64,000 nucleotides of DNA. It comes from Protula sp. h YS-2021 (Eukaryota; Annelida; Polychaeta; Sabellida; Serpulidae). Within the stretch, counting starts at the first letter, position 1. The number at the start of each line of letters is the position of its first letter. This document shows positions 34,881 to 51,005 of this stretch, piece by piece. A program made the position numbers and the translations under genes. The stretch is from the NCBI GenBank assembly GCA_949752745.1, contig OX457027.1, positions 79,539,214 to 79,603,213 of the forward strand, given 5' to 3'. The notes under the pieces are model-generated. The model saw nothing but the letters and a program-made list of their open reading frames with translations. It was not told where the DNA came from and searched no databases.

Positions 34881-37800
34881 AGAGAACATGTCTATTTTGC
34901 CACTTTCTTCTTCTTGGAGTCTTCCTTCTCGCGGGACTTTTGGTTGTGTATTCTTCCAAATAGTGTTTAATAACTGTGACCAAATAGCCAACCCGCCAAA
35001 TCACATATTTGCGCATCATAATTCATTTATTTAGTTCTACTAATAATACACTTTTGAAATATACTCGGGGCACAAGAGACATAAAATTTAATATTGATAA
35101 AATATCTAAATGTAATCGACCCCAAAATCAGCACTTTGCATAGACAGAGCATTGTACAAGTTGTTTAGGACATCCTAAAAGAGTTGAAGCTCTATTTTGT
35201 GTTGATCTCGCTAGCACAGACTCCTGTTTGTGTCTGCCAATATATTACATACATTTTAAGCCCTTACATGTTTGCGTGGACATGTTTTAGACTTAGTTCA
35301 AGGTATCAAAATTCCTATGTAGTCGATGTTTTAGTGGGTGATCTTCCGTTCTATTATCAAGTAGTTATTTATTGCCTTAATTTCTAATATCATATTATAT
35401 TAAATTTGCATCAATTTTGCAAGACGAGATCGATGCCACTAAAAAGATTGCTCTTTTCAACATCTATAGCAATGAAAAAGGTGTTCTCAAAATTGGGTGC
35501 AAGTTAGGACGAGCAAACATATAGATCCTATTCACTATAAAGTAAGTATGTTACATGTAAAGCTCTTGCAGTCAGTGGATTGAAATTGTGATATAAAGTA
35601 CATTCATAGGAAACAGTTGAAAATTTAAAAAATCAAATATTTTCCCATTTATAAGCATGGCCAATTACAATAACAGTGATTCTGGTTGGTGAGGGTGGGT
35701 GCCAGACAATTCATTCAAATTCATCCTTATTTCAAAATGCATTGTATTGAAATAAATAGCTATGACAGTACAATAATATATGTAACAGTTTTAGCACTTA
35801 ATGCCAATGATCACCTACTGGAATTTAAAATACATCGTTTCAACCTGATTCCCAACAAGTTTAACTATGGAGGAGCAAAAAGTTTGTATTTCAGGACCTG
35901 TCATCTTGTGGGTTGCTTGTTGATATCTGAACATTGAATTGCTAACGCTGATATAAAATAAAATATTACACTGATGAGTCAATTTAACTTCTGAGCTTTT
36001 ACCGAAAAAGTGTCGCCATAACTCAGTGTAACGGAGCCATTGTCATTATAATCCATTAGTACAATAACTAAAAAGAACAATTTTCTTCATGCTGGATTTA
36101 ATGACGGCATTAAGCTGTCATTTTATTGTTGCTTTGTTAGTTGCTGATATATTGACGTCAACAGCTGACCTTATAATATCGGTGTCTGTGACTTCTTTAC
36201 ACCTCTCAACAGCTGTTGCGCAAAACATACTAAATGACAAAATACTTACCTAATTGAATGTTTCGGAAAATGTCTTTTATGTGAAACTCGCATTTTTCGT
36301 AGTTCCTATGCCACATACGCCTTGTCTTTACTTTCTCCTTTTCAATTGTATTAGTTTAACTAAGTTTAAAGTATATGTGAAGTGATTTCTAATCATGAGT
36401 TATTGATTGAGAAGAAGCTATGTAAAATGAAGTCTAATTAGCTATACAATCCCCTACATTTTATTTCTTTCCCGCAAAAGTAAATTGAAGAGGTGTGAAA
36501 TCTTACGTTACTATTCGAGCAAATGTATGGAGCAAACTACTTTGCTTTTCATTCATTAAAAGGTTAGTTATATTTTAAGTGCCTCTGAAGTTCAAATAAA
36601 AATTATAACAAAAAATAAGAAGTACATTTTTTTTAGATTTGGAGATGATTTTTTTTACAAAAACTAATCTGATAAAAATATCACTCGACGTAAGATTGCA
36701 ATATTGAGAAAAATGTTTCTTCAATTTGAAAGCCAGCGGCACAAAACTGAATTGTCTCCAATAAACTCCTCACTGACCGAAACACAGAACCAGAACCAAT
36801 GAAGAGGTGTGTTCAAGCATTAATGAATTAAATAGTTATTAGAAGCTTATTTGTCTTTTTCTCATCATTCATAATCGATCCTTAAGTTACCCGTACCTTC
36901 ACCCAGGAAGGGGAAGGGTTGGTAACGATATTCATGAATAATCCCTTTACTTTTAATTCTGTGTTTGTGTTCCTTGATCACATGAGTAAAACCAATTTCT
37001 CAGCCTAGTGTATTGTGTACAAAATTGCAAAATATATGATGGACATAAGGTTACCATATGTTGAAAATAGGAAATACTGAAAGTAATAATAAAACCTTAT
37101 TTTTAATAACACAATTAAATTTTAATTACTTGTTGGTACTGGACATTTACCACATGCCATAATTGCATAAAAATATGTATATTTGATATACATATATTGA
37201 TATACATTTTTAGAAAAGTCTTCTTTTCTAAAAATCTTTTTTTATCGCATACAATATATAATTTCCTTTTTGACATCTTGCGAAATTTTTTATTAAACAT
37301 AAGGTAAATAATGCAATCACACATATTGTTTAAAACAGTCTAATACAAAATAAATAAATTACTTGACACTCCGAAAAATGCACAAATCAGGCAACAAAGA
37401 GCACAGTTGTTGCAATAAACACCTTAGTTGTTCTGGTGTAAGACAAAGTGTTATAAGAATTTTTAACTTTGCATCCCGTGGTGTTGTAGTGCCCCGACTA
37501 TATTCGTACGAGCCTTTATGAAACTACTATGCTGAACCCTGGAAATTGCATGAAATTTGCATGAAAGTAAGAATGAATTACTGTCAATAGACAAAACTAG
37601 AGAAAGCGAATACCGTCGTTTTGTTTTCACAGCCATTATGTTGACGGCACCATAAACACGTCGCTGCAATGACATGTCTCTTATGCAAATAAACACCATG
37701 CATTTTGGCTTTTTACAGAGCAATAAAAATTAATTTAATATCTATGGACCCAAATACATCAATGTCGCAGTTTTGGCAAATTTGCTGGGAGAGTGATAGC

Positions 37801-38884
37801 TTATGCTTGTTAATCACAATACATACATCTTAATTGCGCAATCAGAATGCAACCTCTATCGATTTAAATCTGTTTTAATAATTTTTACTGGTGAAGCAAA
37901 ATATTACATTTAGATACTACAAACTACAAAACTTCACCATTTTATTCTAAATATTAGAGTGAGTAAACGGGTAAGAATACAAACATGTTGCAACATTAGG
38001 CCTTGTGAACAAAATCCTTACAATACCATTTATTTTTCTTCAATTTTTCGTTGAAATTTTACCTAGAGTGTCCATTGCTGTTTTGTCATAGTTTTTGCAA
38101 TAATCACTTCGTGGCACCAGCATTTTCGATACTTGTTTTGGCGCAGCATTTTTTTTTTTTTTTTTGCTGCACTTTCACTTGACGAATAATGAGTGCATAA
38201 TTGTGCAACAAACATAAGAAGTGCAGCAATCATGGATACAGCAAGAAATGAAAGAAATAAAACGCTAGATTGCAGTTTTTCTTTTCATTATCAATGACTA
38301 ATACCATCCTAGAGATAAAAAACTTAATATGTGTACAATTATAAATTTGAGGAATTTTAGCTTTTTTCGAGTGCGTATACTGTCTGAAAACGGAAAATCA
38401 TTTAATTTATAAATGTTTTAAAAATACACTGAGCACGTTTCCTGGATACTCTTTTGACGTTTTAAGCTGTTTATATATTAATAATACATTCCGAACTATC
38501 GGTACAGAAATGATACAAATCAGGTTGTAGCTCATGGTCTGATATAGTTTTTCATTATTATTCAGGTATAATTCAATTTCGATTTCATTGTACTTCATTA
38601 AATTAATAGTTAAATTGCTAACCTTATCCATTTTTATGTTACTTTTACTTAGAGTTAGACGTACCTCAGCTTTGCTGTTTTTTAATATATAAACGAATGC
38701 GTACAGTGCAAAATAACATGTCACTTCATGTAATTGCAAGGGCACATTAACGGGTCGGATTAAACATAATTGGAACCTGTGTACACAATTAGCTAGTCTT
38801 TTTAGGTACAAAATGCCTGAAGTTATCTTAGCAGTATAAACACCATGGTGTTTGGCATTATGCGTCAAGGCACAATTCCAAAAT

Positions 38885-39175
<291 letters not shown>

Positions 39176-40850
39176 ATCATTGGTATTATTTAAGGCGAGG
39201 TTAAGTTTCACACACACCACAACTTCCAAACGAAATAAATTAATAAATAAAAGTTAATCAAAGAAAGAAAAAGTCAAAAATTGTTGTTAATATATGCAAA
39301 TCTCTAGATATCAAAATATGAGAAAACATGCCTTCAAATAAAATTAAAGCTAAATATCTGATTCAAGTAAGAATTTTGTAGTTCTTTTTCAGTTATTTAT
39401 AAACAATGTGGATGATTAGTAGGGAATGATTCTTTTGAATATACACAACAAACGTGAAAGTGACTTTTAGGCACTGACAATAGAAGAACTTCTTAAAAGC
39501 AGGTAGATTTGCTTAACAAAACACTTATTTTGTAACCGTTGACGCACTTGGCCTGATTTTCAGCTGGGAAAATTAATAAACAGCCTGCGATAAACACTGA
39601 AGCTAGTTTGAAACAATAGCATGTGCGGTTTGCGCATATTTAGATGAAGTGACTCCAAAGATCCTAAAATCAATATCACTACGTGAAACAGACTTTGTAT
39701 GAGCAAACCAAATTATTTCTTGTATTTTTTACATTGTGTTAAAATATAGCACAAAGAGTATTGACAAATTCATTTCAAGAGACAATTCATTTCAAATGCG
39801 AAAACATGGCCATTCCAATATATTTTCCTAAGTTGTCTTTTGTCAGAATTGTGTCACGACCAATATGTGCTTTTAAGCAAAAGTGTTTTAGCTGACAGCT
39901 TTAACGGGTGATAATTTTTATTTCCTTTAAATGTTATTTAACCCACTTCATTCCCTGAGCTAAGGCAACTGAAGCGAAAGTCAATTCTTTGTTGTTGTCA
40001 CATCGGAAGTTTCCCCTGAATAGCATTTACATGACAGCAAATGTGTATTTGTCTTCTCCAGTTTTGCATAGAGACGCCATCCGGTTGAGCTTCATGATGG
40101 TATCTAATAATAATAGACATTAGAACTAGAACTGTAAAAGTGCGTTCATCAACACCACAGGTAAATCTATGTTATACTGGCCTCTTAACAAACGCAACGT
40201 GACATTCATTCCGAATACCTGTGAAGACAATTAAATTGAATCATTGATTTTTATGCTTAAAAATAAGTGACAAACAGTAAGCTTTAAACTTTAATGCGTC
40301 AACACTTCGTGCAGTTTTATGCACAAAACCTAAAAATTCAGCAAGTATTTTATTGCTTAATTTAACTCGCTAATTTTTTCAGGAGAGCTCTTCCGTAAAA
40401 AATTTTGTGAATGTAATCGAAAAGTAAAGACAGAGCTGCTATTCTTCATCTTTTTCCTCTGATTTCGGCAAAACTTGCCCACAGGTTCATTTCTAACATA
40501 GAGCTTTTTCGTATTTATTCACACTATTTTACCTATATTTGTAAATGGCAGACGTCTGTCCCCTTTTAAGAGATACCATTGGTCTGGCAAAATGCCACTT
40601 CTAATAGTCATTTGATTAAATGCCACAGTACTCAACATTTGAATAACAAAGTCATTATCTCGATGATAGATGTATAAATAAGAGATAGTCAGGAGTTTAA
40701 ATTGTAGCAAATAAATAAACAAATGTAATTTTATAGTTTCATGTAAATAATAAAATTATCAAGATGCATTCATTCCATGACAAAAAAGCATTTCTTTCCT
40801 GTCTGAGTTTCTGCCGACTAAATTAGTCTTTCTTTTTATTGAACAACTAG

Positions 40851-41071
40851 CGTCTAAAGATGCATTCGACGATGATGATTTGCACATTGATCTAAAGTCT
40901 TCAGTTCTAATAGTTCAAAGGTTTTCGAATAGCTTTAACCAAGAAGACTGGAAAGTACTTTATTGCTGTGTTACACCTGAACAGCGTTTTGCTGATGTTT
41001 TAGAGATAAAAAGTGTGGAAAAATCGAGACCACCATTCCGATGTTTATTTAAATGTGCTTATATATTTTGA
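40851..41071 (+). CDS. candidate exon in unit B (unknown protein)
   Basis: An open frame that follows a TTGAACAACTAG splice acceptor and encodes DAFDDDDLHIDLKSS, then SFNQEDWKVLYC, TPEQRFADVLEIKSVEKS and a stop. The same stretch exists at 51735-51930 in unit C with an acceptor TTTATTTTAG, but there a stop and a frameshift break it. Conservation of both acceptor and codons argues for an exon; I do not recognise the family and no partner exons are assigned. Confidence 0.35.
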
Positions 41072-44000
41072 TTCCTACAATTGCATTTAGCATTGATTAT
41101 TGTCAAATTGTTGTTTGTAAGACGTATATAGAATTAATTTATTGCAAAAATTGGAAATTTTCATTGGGTTTACGTAGAACGCACATCACTTCACGTTCTT
41201 TTACTTGCAACATATAATTTCACTTAGTAAAGTAAAGATGATTCAGTTACTTTGATCTTACCTTCTTCGCCACAACCACGGAATGAAAATAAGAGAATAA
41301 GAGAAAAGCAAACTAGAAAAGAGGGTTTCCCAGTTGCCGTTTTTGGGTAAAGCACATATTAAATTTACACACAGGTCAAAAGGCCAACATTTAACCCGGT
41401 GCATAACTGATAACTAACGCCTGCATCAATTGTTTCCTGAGCAATTTTTTAATTTAACTTGCGGTATATACTTATAACCCCCATTAATAACCGTGCCTGT
41501 CCTGTAGTAGCCCTCCTGAACTGAGTAAACTATATTGTGAACATCAGAATAATCATCCGATGTTAAAACTTTATAAAATTCCTTTTAAGTAATTTTAGAA
41601 TCAAGCAGCCTGCTGCTCTCGGCTAGTTAAATAGAATCATACATATTTCAATATTATCAAGTTTATGTAACTTAAACTAACTCAAAATTAAATACAGAAC
41701 ATTTCAGTTCATCTTGCTTGATTACTTAGCACTCAATTGCCAAAATATATGAGAAAAAAATATATAATGTGCGCTTTAAAAGAAATATTATTAATAAAAA
41801 CAACAGTTGTTAAGCAAGTTATAATTAGCTTATTAACGTAAATAGAAATTATCAGCAAGATCAAAAAAAAGCTATATGATTATCCGTAGCCTTTATTTTA
41901 TATTCTAAAATAAAACCTCTGTTGATTTAAAGTCATCATGGTGGTGAGCATCTCTGCATACATGACATAAATCGATCATAGGAAGGAACCATGTTAGTCA
42001 CAATTTGAAAACACCTCTTGTAAGCGTTGTAGCATGCCCAATCGCACGTGGAATCTGCCTGTGCGCCATGCACTAGCAATATCTGCACCTATCGCACATA
42101 TAGGACAACAAAGGGCAGAAAAGGAGTTGCTATAAGTCTGCAATCTGTAAATTAGAATTGTTCACTAAATAGCTTACAGAATTTTTAAAGCTATTAACAG
42201 ATCTTTTATTTCCATATGATGTTTTACGTTTTCAGGCTAATTGTGTTTTGGTTTCTTTTGGTGTGGTTTGTATCATAAAAATTAGAATACTTCCTTCGTT
42301 TATTTAAGTTTGGAATAAGACTATAACACAATATGCTATGGTTTAGACTTTCCCCTCCATTTTTTAATTTTACCATGAATGATAATAAGTTAACATTAAA
42401 TGCAAAAGCGCCAGCCTATTTCACAGCATAATAGCTTGTGGATCTTTGTAATAATATGTGCTTAACTGCAAAAGTAATATCCAGACACAATAGTTGCTTA
42501 AAAATTGAGATTCTTTTAATCTGGGGAGGATTTTATTCTATTGGTCAGAAAAATCTTAAAAAACAAAATGTATATTTCTTGCAAAAAAATAAAGGACTGG
42601 CCTTGCACAAAACCAGACTGAAAAGAGGTTCAAAGTCAGAAATAAACAGTTCCAAACAAAACTGAATTGCTAATGTAAAGTAAAGATATAAAACCTAAGT
42701 CGAGATACAGAAATATAGATAGACGATTCCTAGCTCAGCTTTATTTTAGTGTATATAAGGTATCACTGACGCATAAAACAGCTTCATTAAAACTTATTCA
42801 GGAAATCAAACCTCCATATTTTAACCAACCAGATTTTTTTATTTGACTAAGTCATGGCTTTGCAGAAGAGTAATTAACATTCTTTCACTAATCTTAACGT
42901 TTTGCTCACAGGCATTCTATGCATGTTCAAACTTACATAAAGCGCCACATGATCTTTGCTCATAATTTAATGCGAGTTGTCTTACAAATACATGTCTTAG
43001 AAATGTAAAATAATGTAAAATCTTACCATAAATATTATGAAAATAAGTTTAACAAATCCCATATTTGCGTATTTTCTTTTCTTCTTCTGGTGCAGTCAAT
43101 TTCCAACTAAAAATTAAATGCCAATGTCTTTCTAATTAATGCGTAGCTCTTGAAATGCTATAGCTAAACAATAAGTGTTTTAAGGTAACACAACGAAAAC
43201 AGATGAAAATGTCCCACAAGCCAGTATAAAATACACAAAGGCACCTCTAACTGGAATATATAAGCTGTACTGTACAAGGAATATTTATTTTATCGATTTC
43301 TTTAGCCAACATTGTATTATATACGAAACTGACCCCCCTTCAAAAGAAACAGCAGAAAGAAAAAGAACAAAATAAATAATAAGTAGAAGAGAAAAAAGTG
43401 AGCTATAGTAATTCTCTACCACCACCCTTCAATATCTGTATCAGCTTTTTGAATATATCGATCTGAGTCCAGCTCATGAATATTTATAAGTATATATGAT
43501 AATATTTTTTCATACAGTTTAGTGTTAATTTTTATTTAATTAATGTTAAGTTTAGTCCTCAGTGGCTAAGCCTTTGTCACATCTGTTGCAAAATTATAAT
43601 CAAGAAGTTGTAAATTTAGGTCCAAATAAATTGCAATGACTAAATAAACCTTAAGTCATTGCAACTGATGGCTAAACTTAAAACGAATACACGCATTTGT
43701 TTTTTACGGCTTACATGTTGGTTAAAAAAGTTGGGTAAAAAAGCTGAATTTCATTTTGACATATTTTTAGATCATTGTTCCATTTATTTTGGTTTCCCGT
43801 TAGCGGTTTTCTTTTCATAAACCAACAGTAGACATTATGTGTCCTAGGAGAGTCAATTTTTGCGACTTATTACTGATATACCTGTTTAATTATTATAGTC
43901 ATTCTTTGTTAATCATATTGATTTTATTAACTTTTCAACGCACTTTTCCGCAAATAGTCATCCGTCAACATGCCTCATCATCTGTGTAACCTGAAAGCAT

Positions 44001-46329
44001 TTCTACACTGTTAAAAAACAGCTATTTAAAGACAATTAATGCTTAATTACATTCGGATATCATGCCACAGGATAATTTATTCCTCTGCAGTTTGTCTTTT
44101 TCCAGATATCTCGCTAAGCCAAAGCAACAACAGTTTCACAGACTTTGGTACTTTTGATAACAAGATGTAAGGAGTAAAATAACAGTTCAGCAATTAGGTT
44201 TTTAATTCAAGTTTCTTTAATAAAGCACATTTGGTCTCCTTTTCTAAAAAAATCAAATATTGTAAGCCATAATTTGAAATTTATGTTTCAAACTAACAAG
44301 ACGTGACGATTGAAATTAAATTCATATCGTAATTTAATCTGTTTTCATGCTTTCGCACTTTACCAAGTACTACGTGCTATAGAGCCTGTTTTCATAATCC
44401 TGTTCCGACAGGTCTGTCTTTTCAAAAACTACTTGTTGTTTGTGGTCACCCAATGAGAAAACTGATTCTGTACATAAATTTTATCTCTTCTTGTTTTGAA
44501 GACATACTTCAAAGCCTTTTCTGGTAATAGAAATATGTTTCACATGATAATTTACCACTTCTGAACATAGATTAAGTTTTTAATATGTTTTTGTGCATTG
44601 ACTTAGAGTCTTTAAAATTTTGATATTTAAAAAGCTATTGCAGGAAAAACCTCAGAATAGTTCATTAATGCGTAAATAATATCTGGTCTCTGTGTGCATT
44701 GTGTAAAGTTCTATAGGGTATTCTTGTTCTCGACGTTGTATTGCTTTTAAATTGCAGACATATATTTCTCCTTAAAAAAGCATTTTGGTCTGATTAAACT
44801 CAACAAAAATAAACCGTTTATTGCTACATGCACTTGTAATAGATATGCAACGAATCGGGAAAAGTAGAAAAAGCCTACACGTTAAAATACGAACCCAACT
44901 ACATGTGCGAAGAAATATGATCACATGAAATGCTACCAAAATTGGTCAAACTGATTGTTTTTTATGTCTGTCCGGTCATATCACTGTTACTATGCTAGTC
45001 TTAACTTTTAGATAATTACACAACGTTTAAACTCTGTCAGACTTTAAAGAAGAAGATAAAGCATTTTGACTTTATAACAGGAACAGATAACAGAAAACAA
45101 ACAGAAACTTCAATAAAATTTAATATGAAATATTATTTCTCAATCTCAATTTTTGGAAGGTGGCAATATTGCAACACTGTCAGATGTTTTGTGTTCGTTT
45201 AAATATAACATCACTAAGATGACGTAGCCAAACTTCTGAGCTAAAAAATGGCTTTTAAGTAAGTGAGCTTGAATATATGAATTTACTGACATGCAATATA
45301 TTTATTCTGCAACCCTTGTACTGGCCAGTTCTGTGTGGATCATGATTGCTTTGACCACAAGAATAGTTGTTTTAAACTGTGAGCCTAAAGTTTTCCAAGT
45401 AAAAGATATATACCACTCAACTGATACTAAAACGTGCTGCTCGAAAATTATGCCACTGTAACTTGGAAGCCATTCACATGAACAGTATCCCTTTAAAAGA
45501 GATATAAACCGAATCATGAACTAAACACTGATGGCAAGTGTGGTTTATTCAGTAAAAGTCATAATTCAATATTCTCTAAAGTTTAAGCGTTTGCCTAAAT
45601 GTTGTACTTTAATGAACTGACATCAACCACAAATAAAAACTAAATTAAAACGTAACGAAAACTATGCATAGAAGGCACTTAGCATTTACTGCTGCATCAG
45701 CCATTTCGCTGTGATATTTGTTAACGTTCTTTTATGAAACTAGTAATGGTGGAGCTTCACTCTTTGAAAGATCTAAAAAATTAAGGGACCCTTCCTGAGT
45801 GTCGTAAAGTTAACGAAAATGGTAAATCTTAATCTCAACATGACCACTTATTTAAGATGTGTTTACATATAAAATTTCAGAGATCGTGAAGACGGACATC
45901 TCTGAAATTTCCTCACAAAAAATTACACTAAACTAAAACAGTTTGGATTAAGGTCTTAAGATATTATTTAAATTTGAATAAAAACAATTATTTTTCTCTC
46001 ATTTTGGTAGATTAGATCACGGAATTATTTTAAAGTAGCTTGGAACAACATTTCAAGTCTGAAGCGGCTCGTATTATTTCATGATGTGCTTGAAGCAGCT
46101 ATTATATGTCATCTCAGCAGTCCATTTCATTCATATTTTACGCTCCTATGATGTTTTGTTTAATATATATATAGCTAATGCTGATCTAATAAACTCCGAG
46201 CAATTCGACCGTACATTTATATAATAGAAATATAAAACAATGAAGACCTGTTCTGTCACGGGCTTAAGTCATGTGACCTTTTAAACTTATTCTTCCTTTG
46301 AAATGATTTTTGGTAAATCGACTTCAACA

Positions 46330-46730
46330 TTTAATCCAGTTATGATCTACCTTCTAAGGCGAAAGTGGCTTCAAAGAACACTTAAATATGCCAGTCCTTT
46401 GACGTATGTCATCGTATGGAAAACAATTCATCATTTAGGACATTATTCGTAGCAGAAAACAGGCAGTCACCTGTTATATTCTTTATAAACGCTAGAGATC
46501 GGGTACTATCGTGATCCATAATAAACATATGGCTGAATATTCGTAAGCGTTGAAAGGGTTTCACCCGTTGCTTTGCTTAAAATGCGTTGTCAAAGAACCG
46601 ACTATTCCGCGTCGGTGCAGTCTCAGTCACCTAACCAAACTACGCCCAGCTTAGCGAATACCACGATCCCTGCTGTCAAAACACGACCATGGTGCGGATT
46701 CGACACGCGCTAGTCACATGACGAGAACAC
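46330..46730 (-). other. well-conserved block of the tandem segment, unit B
   Basis: Counterpart of 34480-34880. The GATTCGACACGCGCTAGTCA stretch and its flanks are almost unchanged, but the TATATAAG box of unit A reads CGTATACAG here, so the putative promoter is not conserved. Confidence 0.3.
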
Positions 46731-48016
46731 GTATACAGAAGTCGTTCGACAGCAGAGACAATATTTATTTTGCCGCCTTCTTCTTCTTGGAGTCCTCCTT
46801 TCCGCAGGACGGTTGGTTGTGTATTCTTCTAAATGGTGCCTAATAACTGTGCGTCGTGAGGCCCAAAAGCCAACTCGCCAAATCACATAATTCATTTATT
46901 TAGTTCTACCAATAATACACTTTTGAATTATACACGGAGCACAAGAGACATAAAATGTAATATTGATAACATATCTAAATTAATCGATCCCAAAATCAGC
47001 ACTTTGCATAGACAGAGCATGGTACAAGTTGTTTAGGACATCCTAAAAGAGTGTGATCTGCTTTACTGGCTACTCCAATGATCCTTTCCTGATATATTAC
47101 GTAAATTTTGGGCCCTTAGTTGCTGATATATTGACGTCAACAGCTGACCTTATAATATCGGCGTCTGTGGCTTCTTTACACCTCTCACCAACTGTTGCGC
47201 AAAACATACTAACTGAACAAATACTTACCTAATTCAATCTTTCGGAAAATGACTTTTTGTGCAACTCGCATTTTAGTAGTTCCTATGGGATATACGCCTC
47301 GTCTTTACTTTCATCGTTTCAATTGTGTCAGTAAACCATGCTTAAAGTATATGTGGAGTGATTTCTAATCATGAGTTATTGATTGAGAAGAAGCTATGTA
47401 AAATGAAGTCTAATTAGCTGTACAATGCCCTACATTTTATTTCTTTCTCGCCAAAGTAAATTGAAGAGGAGTGAAATCTTATGTTAGTATTCGAGCAAAT
47501 GCATGGAGCAAACTACTTTATTGTTCATTCATCAAAAATTAATTATTTTTAAGTGACTCTGAAGTTCAAAAAAATTACAACAAAAAAATAGGAAGTATAT
47601 TTTTTTAGATTTGATGATGAACCTTTTGCAAAAATTAATCTGATAAAAATGTCCTCGAGGTGAGATTGTCAACATTGACAAATATATTTCTTCAATTTGA
47701 AAGCCAGCGGCACAAAACTGAATTGTGTCCAATAAACTACAAGTCCTCACTGACTGAAACACAGAACCAGAATCAATGAAGAAATGTGTTCAAGCGCTAA
47801 TGAATTAAATAGTTATTAGAAACTTATTTGTCTTTTTCTCATCATTCATAATCGATCCTTAAGTTACCCATATCTTCACCCAGGATGGGGAAAGGTTGGT
47901 AACGATATTCATGAATAATCCCTTTACTTTTCTGTATTCGTATTTGTGTTCCTTGGTCACATGAATAAAACCAATTTCTCAGTCTTGTGTGTTGTGTACA
48001 ACCCTCGTTTCAACAG

Positions 48017-48131
48017 GTCACCTGTACCGGCTTTTGTGAAGGACATAATGGAAAAAAATGAAATGTCATATCTGACCCCAGACTTTGTCCATTGCAAAAT
48101 ATTTGATGGACATAAGTTTACCATATGTTGA
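48017..48131 (+). CDS. candidate terminal exon in unit B (unknown protein)
   Basis: A TTTCAACAG acceptor is followed by an open stretch with PVPAFVKDIMEKNEMSYLTP and a stop after IFDGHKFTIC. The diverged copy near 3785-3870 keeps EVMEEMETPYLTPDY, while unit A has deleted this stretch (junction near 37020). The protein-level similarity between 3.8 kb and 48 kb is the main evidence. Family not recognised. Confidence 0.35.
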
Positions 48132-50136
48132 AAATAGGATATACTGAAAGTAATAATAAATCTTATTTTTAATAACACAAGTAAAATTTCACTTACATGT
48201 TGGTACTGGACATTACCACGTGCCAACATTGCATAGAAAATATGTATATTTGATGTAATCACGCTGAGAAAAGTCTTCTTTTCTAAAGATCATTTCATCT
48301 TTTTAAAATTTTTTATCGAATATAATATATAATTTCTTTTTTAACATTTTTATAAAAACATAAGGTAAATAATAGGATCACACACATTGTTTAGAAGAGT
48401 CGAATACGAAATAAATAAATTACTTGACACTCCGAAAAATGTATAGCACAAATCAGACAGCAAAGAGCGCAGTTAATGCAATAAACACCTTAGTTGTTCT
48501 GGTGTGAGGTAAAGTGTTATAAGAACGTCTAATTTTGCATCCCGTGGTTTTGTAGTGCCTCCGGATATAATCGTATCATCCTACATGAAACTGCTGTGCT
48601 GACACATTAAAATGTTAAAATTTGCATGAAAATAAGCTATAATTTCAACCAACAGCCGTGATGATGCAGAAAGAATTAAGTTCCCTGTCAACTGACAAAG
48701 TGAATACCATCGTCGCTTTGTTTTCACAGCCATTATGTTAACGGCACAATAAACACGCCGCTGCAACGACACGCCAATAAACCCATGTAATTGAACACTT
48801 ACAGAGCAATAAAAATTATATTTACATCTATGCATCCAGATACACCAATTTCGCGCAGTTTTTGGTAAATTTGCTGGGAAAGTGATAGTTTATGCTGATT
48901 AACCACAATACATACATCTTAACCTCGCATTTAAAAATGTAACCTATACCGATTTAATTCTGTTTTGGTAATTTTTACTGTTGAGGCAAAATGTTAAATT
49001 TTAATTACTAAAAACAAACGTTTCGCCATTTTATTCTAAATATTTGAGTGAGTAAACGTTAGACTTGCAACATTAGACTATGTTCACAAAAGCTTATAAT
49101 ACCAGTTCATAGTACCAGCATTTTCAATAATTGTTTTAACGTAGCGGTATTTCCAATACTTTATAAACTAACCAGTAATCAAAAATACACATCATACTTA
49201 CAAACCTTACATCATGCAATACTTACCTTAATGGCGCGTCATTTACAATGCTCATCTGTGTGTCCTGACATTCACAATGCTCACCTCACTAATGTATAAA
49301 GTGTCACTCAATTGTCGTCCACTTTTTTCTGCGATCTCAGCTTGCACGGACTCTATGGCAACTTGTTTTGCTGTGCTATCACTTTACGAATAAAAAATAA
49401 GTGTATAAGGAAAGCAGAAATAAAACACTAGATTGCAGCTTTTATTTTCATTATCAATGAATTATACTATCCAAGAGTTAAAAAAACTCAGTATGTGTCC
49501 AATTATAAATCTGAGGAATTTTAGCCTTTTTTCAAGTGCGTACACTCTCTGAAAACTGAAGATAGTCCTTCGATCACCATGAAAACCAGCGCAAAGAATA
49601 ACTGAAATTTTCAGCATTAATTTATTAAACTACATTACAAAAGATCTCCTGATTATTATTCATCTTAATAAATGGAACAAATGGCATTGTACAGCAAACA
49701 TACGTTTCATTAATAAATGCTAAAATACACTGAACAGGTTTCCTGGATACAGAAACGATACAAATCAGGTTGTACATCACAGTTTGATATAGATAGTCTT
49801 TTTATTATTACCTAGGTATAGTTCAATTTCGATTTCACTGTACTTTTACTTATGGTTAGACGTACCTCAGCTTTGCTGTTTTTCAATATATAAACGAATG
49901 CATACAGTGTAAAATAAGACTGCACTTCATGTAATTGCAGAGCAAGTCTGATTAAACATAACTAAAAGCTGTGTGCACAAATAGCTAGTCTTTTAGGTGC
50001 AAAATGCCTGAAATTATCTTAGCAGTATAAACACAGTGGTGTTTGACGTCATGGCACAATTCCAAAAAGATGTCCTTATTACAGAAAGATATTTATGGCC
50101 CTCACGTTAATATCAAAATAAGCAAAACAAAATTAT

Positions 50137-50340
<204 letters not shown>

Positions 50341-51005
50341 TTGCTATTATTTTAAGCGACGTTAAGTTTCACATATACTTCAACTTCGACAAGAAATAAA
50401 GTAATAAATGCAAGATAATCAACGAATGAATAAGTCAAAATAATTTGTTAAAAAACGCAAATCTCTAGATATGAAAAAATATGACTAAACATACCTTCAA
50501 ATAAAATTTCCTCTAAATATCTCATTCAAGTAAGAAGCTTGTAATTTCTTCAGTTATTTATGAACAATGTAGATGATCCACAGCGGAATGATTCTTTTGA
50601 ATACGTACAACAAACTTCAAAGTGACTTTAGGCACTTATAATAGAACTTTACAAAAACAGGAAGATTTGCTTAGCGCTTTTGGCCTGATTTTGGCTGGGA
50701 AAAATCAATAAACAGCGTGACCTAAACACTGAAGCTACTTTACAACAATGAAATGTGCGGTTCGCACATATTAAGATGAATTAACTCCAAAGATCCTAAA
50801 GACAATATCAGCCAAACACACTTTGCATAAGGAAACCAGATTATTTCTTTTTCACACTGTGTTAAAATATATCACAAAGAGTATTCACAAATTCATTTCA
50901 AGAGAAAATTCATTTCAATTGCCAAAACTTGACCATTTCAGTACATTGTGTCTAAGTTGTCTTTTGTCAAAATTGTATCACGACCAGTGTGTGCTTTTAA
51001 ACGAA